Source: Anisus vortex (taxonomy: Eukaryota; Mollusca; Gastropoda; Planorbidae). From it: 64,000 bases of DNA. Location of the stretch: NCBI GenBank assembly GCA_949126835.1, contig OX421498.1, positions 1,122,501 to 1,186,500 of the forward strand, read 5' to 3'. This document shows, in pieces, positions 59,220 to 64,000 of the stretch. The notes under the pieces are model-generated. The model was not told where the DNA came from, did no database searches, and worked only from the letters and a program-made list of their open reading frames with translations. Made by a program: the position numbers and the translations under genes. Every line of letters begins with the position of its first letter. Within the stretch, counting starts at the first letter, position 1.

Positions 59220-59432
59220 CTGAAAAATATAGAAATTTCGATTATATGGTTTTGTTAATTGTCGATTTTAGGTCCTGAAAAAGTAATGTCGATAACATAG
59301 CCTGAGAAAAATAGAAATGTCGAATGTTAGCGTCTGAAAATTATGTAAAATGTCGCTGACAAGGTCTGAGAAATATAGAATATATTCTGGCCTAAAAAGA
59401 TTACTTTCTTAAACGTTGGGCCTAATAACTGT

Positions 59433-59567
59433 CAAAGTGCGTACATCACCAGCTGTCAAAGTGCGTACATCACCAGCTGTCAAAGTGCGTACATCACTAG
59501 CTGTCAAAGTGCGTACATCACCAGCTGTCAAAGTGCGTACATCACCAGCTGTCAAAGTGCGTACAAT
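59433..59567. repeat. 24-bp tandem repeat, 6 copies
   Basis: GTCAAAGTGCGTACATCACC plus AGCT, nearly perfect. The unit length is a multiple of three and has no stop on either strand in one frame, so two opposing open frames cross it. Confidence 0.95.
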
Positions 59568-59569
59568 CA

Positions 59570-59820
59570 ACCATGAAACAAGCTCACCCACCACTCCTAG
59601 AATAATTGTACAGGCCACGGGTCTTCCAAAGTTTGGTGACGTAAAAAGGGCAATTAGTATTAGTATAAACCTCACAAGCAAATTTTAGAAATGGCTATAG
59701 GCACCACTGTGATCACAAGCATATTGTAGAAATGGCTATAGGCACCACAGTGCTCACTGTCCATAGGAAGATGAAAGTCCAAGTCATTTGTTCTGCCAAA
59801 ACTTTGATCCAGTTAAACAT
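59570..59820 (-). other. Possible upstream exon(s) of the membrane-segment gene (weak)
   Basis: On the minus strand an ATG at 59820 opens MFNWIKVLAEQMTWTFIFLW and is stopped within a roughly 40-base tandem duplication (GTGGTGCCTATAGCCATTTC twice). A second hydrophobic frame follows (VRFILILIALF, ACTIILGVVG) with a GTGAGC donor. Two hydrophobic frames just upstream of the 59219 exon on the same strand suggest a small membrane protein gene, but no consistent splice model emerged. Confidence 0.25.
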
Positions 59821-59924
59821 TCAGCTATGTACTATCTGGTATGTAGTCCAACATAGATAAACGACTATATAATGCTCCATTGTACTTGCTACTGTACTCC
59901 ATATCTAGAGCTAACAAGAATAAT

Positions 59925-60072
59925 AATAATATCAGTATAGCGCTGCCAACAAACATAATGTAAGCTCAGAGCGCATTTAACATACAACTAAGAACACGGA
60001 CATTACTATAGACTAGGAGATAAAGATAACTGATGATATTAAAAAATCAAATAAATGTAGCATTAACTGACC
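59925..60072 (-). mobile_element. LINE 3' UTR fragment
   Basis: Reverse copy of the 3' UTR seen in the RING introns (CAGAGCGCATTTAACATACA, GAACACGGACATTA). Confidence 0.65.
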
Positions 60073-60078
60073 CAACCT

Positions 60079-60653
60079 ATAGGGCGTTTGCAATCCCGTG
60101 ACAAAAAGCACGTGATTTGTGTTTACTTTGAGTAATGGTGTACAATTAAATATGGCCGCTGTATTAATAAAGTTTCATATAGGCTCGAGCTTTTTTTAAA
60201 TGATGTGTTGTGTTTTAAGTCTTATTAAGATTTAAGCTGTATTATGTATGTTTAATAAAATAGGCTATTTTATTATTATCATAGACATAGATCATAGACG
60301 ATGTGAGCCTAATAGTGACTTGACTAGATAGCCTATTCACCAACAATATCACTTGACATCGTAGCCTAGCCTACGAAACATTAAAAGTGTAGGCCTATAA
60401 AGTGAAATTGAAAGTGTAAATAGGTCTAGCCGGCCCTAGCCTAATCACATTAATCAATTAATCTACAGTACTACTATTTACCTCCTTATTTTTGAGTAGG
60501 ATAGCCAATATTCAGATGTGAATTTTGCATGATAAAGAAGTACTTTACATTCACCACGTTACGTTTGTACCTCAAGTGGGTTCTATATTTACACAAATAC
60601 GTCACTAAATTTACACAAAAAAACTTAAGCTCCGCCTACTGAGAACGCTCTAT
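60079..60653. mobile_element. 575-bp non-autonomous DNA element, copy 1
   Basis: The ends ATAGGGCGTTTGCAATCCCG and GAGAACGCTCTAT are imperfectly inverted. A second copy of identical length, about 98% identical by eye, is at 62710-63284. No transposase. Confidence 0.8.
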
Positions 60654-60983
60654 AAGTAAGACAGTAAGGGTCTAAAGCATGTTAAATGCTAACTATGGTA
60701 AATCTTGAAATAATACTTCAAAACATTTTAGTCCCCCCCCCCCCACCATCCCACCCTCGCGCCAATCACTGCCGTGATTCTACCATGTGAAAGTGCCTTA
60801 ATTTATCCCAGTGAAGAACAACATTGATAGTCGGGTACCAAGAGATGTAACTGTGTGTGAATCTTTAGACGCAGTTCAATTAAACTTATATCCCTTTTTC
60901 TAGTGCTCTATACACGGACGAACACTATAACTTTATTACAATTTGTCAATATGATTATTTAAACGGGGAAGGTATATTAGACC
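60654..60983. other. Non-coding stretch
   Basis: A C-run near 60735 and LINE-like 3' UTR remnants (GTCTAAAGCATGTTA). No gene. Confidence 0.4.
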
Positions 60984-61185
60984 CAGGCATCGGCAGCCTA
61001 TGTCACGCATGCCACTGTTGGCACGCAGAGCCTAAAAAGGGCAATTCAAGTATCTTCTACAAAAAATGAAGTCTTAGAGCAGGTTGACTTTTAGACTGTT
61101 TGCACACTGAGTGAGTATGCTGGCACGCTGAATGAATTCGAAATCGTACTTTGACAAACTATTATCAAAAGGTTGCCAACCGCTG
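60984..61185 (+). mobile_element. hAT-type MITE, family 1
   Basis: CAGGCATCGGCAGCC to GGTTGCCAACCGCTG, with internal GGCACGCAGAGCC. Confidence 0.7.
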
Positions 61186-61196
61186 TATTATGCTAT

Positions 61197-61465
61197 TAAT
61201 AATAATAATAATAGCGCTTGTATAGCGCATATCCTGTTGATGACAGTTCTATACGCTGACGACAATTACAGAATACAGACAATGAGCAACAGACGAAAAT
61301 GTGTATATGTACAGGTGAATACTGCTACTGGAATAGGTGAGTCTACAGCTGGCTCCTGGAGGTGTAAAATCAAGGGCTCTGCCGAAGCTGTAGTGGAACG
61401 ATTCCAGGCGAACGGTCTCGCGTGGGAGAATGCACGTTGGCCAGCGGACACTAGCCATGCACGAG
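61197..61465 (-). mobile_element. LINE 3' end, same element as 41.4 kb
   Basis: Minus-strand text parallels 41340-41580 (GCGCATATCCTGTTGATGAC, GGCTCCTGGAGGTGTAAAAT, GCACGTTGGCCAGCGGACAC) and ends in an (ATT)n tail. Confidence 0.75.
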
Positions 61466-61689
61466 GGATCTGTTATTGTGTTGTATTCCAAGTTTATAAA
61501 TAAATAAATATTATTAAATTATAAATAAATGAATATATATATATCTTAATTAAATATAGACACAAATAATGTAGGCCTGCCTATAAGGGACAAATACTAT
61601 AAATTTCCTTCTATCTGATTCTCTCATTAATTATTACCATTATTCTTTGTCCGTCATATTCGCGGTTATAACAGCCAAGAAATACAACA

Positions 61690-62460
61690 GATGCATACAA
61701 TTAAGCGTACATGCGTACGCATGACAGAGGGAATTTCCATGTTTTTTTTTTTTTTTAACTTTCAATGCGTTTCATTATTGCGTTGTTATTTAACTAAGCA
61801 AACATCGGCTTCTTAGATTTCATTTCATACAAGGCATTTGCCATATACAAGTCCTTTATTTCTAGATCTCTCGCTTTGATTGAATTAAGAAACACACAAA
61901 AAAAGAATGGTAAGTCTTCAGCAGGAGGTAGTCTAAAACATTTCAAGTCATTTCTTTTTTTCTCAATTTCTAGCTTTGGTTTGCTGACCTTGTTTTTTGT
62001 ATAATTATGAAAATATCTTGCAACACAGACCTGCCTAGTTCATCATAATCATAAGGTGCCTTGCCGGATGGCGTAGGCGATCATGTCTCTCCACGAATCG
62101 TTTCTTCTGGCAAACTCTAGTACCATGCCATGCCCGTAATTTTATCTAATATCATCCTTCTCTGACTTCCTCGGCATCTCTTTCCCTCCAGCTTTCCAGT
62201 TATGATGATGTTTTCGATTTTCTTCTTTACTTATTAAGTGGGCTACTAACGTTGATTTTCTCTTCATGATCTTTACAATTAATTCTCTGTTCGCGTTTGA
62301 TAGATAGATAGATAGATTAATAGGTAGATAGACAGAGAGGTAGATTGATTTATAGATAGATAGATAGATTGATAGATAGGTAGGTAGATAGACAGATAGA
62401 TAGATAGATAGGTAAGTAGGTAGGTAGGTATTTAGGTAGGTAGTTAGGTAGATAGATACA
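61690..62460 (-). pseudogene. LINE fragment plus GATA repeat (unit 3)
   Basis: Parallel to the unit 1 and unit 2 starts: GCATTTGCCATATACAAGTC, CTAGATCTCTCGCTTTGATT. The frame NRELIVKIMKRKSTLVAHLI is shifted and broken. A (GATA/GGTA)n repeat follows from 62300. Confidence 0.75.
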
Positions 62461-62597
62461 CATATAACGTATCGATTTATAAATCGGCCTTTTACAAAGA
62501 GAAGGATGGACAATCTTTCAATTGCTTATAGATCAAATTTAACAGAAAAATCAAACCTAGCATTGATTTGTTGTCAAAATGCCTTAGATATTTCCTT
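62461..62597. other. Segmental flank before RING (unit 3)
   Basis: ATAACGTATCGATTTATAAA, TCGGCCTTTTACAAAGAGAA and AAATCAAACCTAGCATTGAT match units 1 and 2 upstream of the RING exon. The match breaks at about 62598 and resumes at 63785. Confidence 0.85.
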
Positions 62598-62601
62598 TCA
62601 A

Positions 62602-63780
62602 TGTAAGGGTCTGTAACTGTTTTAAGTTGGCAGCTGTTTCGTTTGAATTTGATTCCGTGTTTTAATTTTTGTTGATTTTCGCCCGTCATTTGGGGCTATA
62701 AATAGGCCTATTGGGCGTTTGCAATCCCGTGACAAAAAGCACGTGATTTGTGTTTACTTTGAGTAATGGTGTACAATTAAATATGGCCGCTGTATTAATA
62801 AAGTTTCATATAGGCTCGAGCTTTTTTTAAATGATGTGTTGTGTTTTAAGTCTTATTAAGATTTAAGCTGTATTATGTATGTTAAATAAAATAGGCTATT
62901 TTATTATTTTCATAGACATAGATCATAGACGATGTGAGCCTAATAGTTACTTGACTAGATAGCCTATTCACCAACAATATCGCTTGACATCGTAGCCTAG
63001 CATACGAAACATTAAAAGTGTAGGCCTATAAAGTGAAATTGAAAGTGTAAATAGGTCTAGCCGGCCCTAGCCTAATCACATTAATCAATTAATCTACAGT
63101 ACTACTATTTACCTCCTTATTTTTTAGTAGGATAGCCAATATTCAGATGTGAATTTTGCATGATAAAGAAGTACTTCACTTTCACCACGTTACGTTTGTA
63201 CCTCAAGTGGATTCTATATTTACACAAATACGTCACTAAATTTACACAAAAAAACTTAAGCTCCGCCTACTGAGAACGCTCTATTGGCGGATCCCTTTGG
63301 TTTTGGGGGAAGAAAGTATTTCGCTTGATGCGAGGCTAGTTGGCTGTGTGCCCCTCTATTTGGCTGTGTGCCTACCTTTGTGGACAGTGTCTAGTGGTTG
63401 TACTGGGCATGGTGTGACTAAGCCTGGCGATATTCTGGTTGGGTTTTTTTTTGTCGGACTGTTAGATAATTGTGTCTTTTTTTGTAATGGTTTTCTTGAA
63501 GTTAGATTTAGAGTATTTTTATGTGAATAAAGTTATAGTTTTATAGTGTCACTTTAGCTTTTGTTTTTCTATCTCGGTTTCTTTTAAGTGTCGTGCTCTT
63601 GTGGTGTGTCGTGCTGTTTTAGTTAGCCAGTAGTAGCTGATATTTTATTTATTTAGTTTAGTTCGCTAAAGCCTTAGACTTGACAGTCACCTTGGGTTCG
63701 GTTAGGCCAAGGTTGCACAGACCACGATCCTCCCCCTTCCTTACCCTTCCTTCACCTTTCTCCTACTCCCACCCCTTACA
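62602..63780 (+). mobile_element. Probable solo LTR split by a nested 575-bp element
   Basis: The block is absent from units 1 and 2 at the same place. It starts TGTAAGGG and ends CCCCTTACA, has a TATA-like GGGGCTATAAATAGG near 62692 and AATAAAG near 63526, and without the nested element is about 600 bases. These features fit an LTR. No other retroelement part is present. Confidence 0.55.
62710..63284. mobile_element. 575-bp non-autonomous DNA element, copy 2 (nested)
   Basis: Same length and nearly the same sequence as 60079-60653; about ten single-base differences were noticed. It sits inside the LTR-like block, so it is the younger insertion there. Confidence 0.8.
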
Positions 63781-63784
63781 TAAA

Positions 63785-64000
63785 CATTAGATCTAAGTAA
63801 ATAAAACTCCACTATGATATACTTGACCTCGGGCCGATTAAAAAGTAAATCGAATCGAATCTATTACATACATAATCTTGCTGCCTAGTTCTGTAATCGA
63901 ATCTATTCCATGTGTACTTATAGACTGCCTAGTTCTGTAATCGAATCTATTCCATATGTACTTATAGACTGCCTAGTTCTGTAATCGAATCTATTCCATG
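63785..64000 (+). other. Intron flank of a third RING gene, with 44-bp acceptor-containing repeats
   Basis: GTAAATAAAACTCCACTA, TACATACATAATCTTGCTGC and CTAGTTCTGTAATCGAATCT match the sequence just upstream of the RING exons at 51932 and 56280. A 44-bp piece ending in the acceptor TGTACTTATAG is present three times here (starts near 63881, 63925 and 63969). The RING exon itself would lie beyond the window. Confidence 0.7.

Noticed and set aside
59409..59688. Two opposing open frames across the 24-bp repeat near 59.4 kb
   Set aside because: The repeat unit is a multiple of three and stop-free, which makes both frames open. Only the hydrophobic part outside the repeat is kept as a weak note.

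Overview
The window is animal nuclear DNA, most likely from a heterobranch gastropod mollusc. The evidence is spliced genes with GT-AG introns, AT-rich background, tRNA-derived SINEs, many LINE, hAT and other transposon fragments, very large minisatellites, and a secreted Ig-domain protein with a coiled coil and an H-type lectin domain, an architecture related to snail FREP-type immune lectins. The species call is inference. No bacterial features were seen.

Layout. Positions 1-9000 hold a tentative minus-strand gene of unknown function (about 970-4290), a GC-rich coding relic near 5.6 kb, two minisatellites and several transposons. Positions 9300-39900 hold three paralogous Cys-loop ligand-gated ion channel genes: A (9299-17971, minus), B (21464-28490, minus) and C (31606-39886, plus). 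Each has six coding exons, and all five intron positions and phases (0,2,0,2,2) agree. A and B are tandem; B and C are divergent. All three lack the vicinal cysteines and several aromatic residues of a classical acetylcholine site, keep the GEK motif before M2, and share an extra cysteine pair. Each has its own unrelated minisatellite in intron 1.

Positions 43.2-47.4 kb hold gene D on the plus strand, a four-exon gene for a secreted Ig-coiled-coil-H-lectin protein, with a 13-bp minisatellite in its intron 1. A 19-bp array (48.2-49.5 kb) separates it from a segmentally duplicated block.

Positions 49.6-64 kb are three tandem copies of a multi-kilobase unit: LINE fragment, simple repeat, short conserved flank, two-exon RING-H2 protein with a C-terminal hydrophobic segment, 11-bp array, LINE 3' end, and a minus-strand membrane-segment exon. 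RING copies are complete at the 3' side at 51.9-52.9 kb and 56.3-57.2 kb. The third unit reaches only its intron flank at the window edge. Comparing the three units exposes insertions with their empty sites: a 74-bp piggyBac-like MITE, a probable solo LTR, and a nested pair of elements at 62.6-63.8 kb.

The most notable themes are the orphan-type channel cluster, the Ig/H-lectin protein, and repeated tandem amplification of sequence next to or including splice sites (donor decoys in gene B intron 5, acceptor decoys at the window end, arrays abutting splice sites in genes B and C). All exon models come from reading the sequence; no transcript or database search was available.
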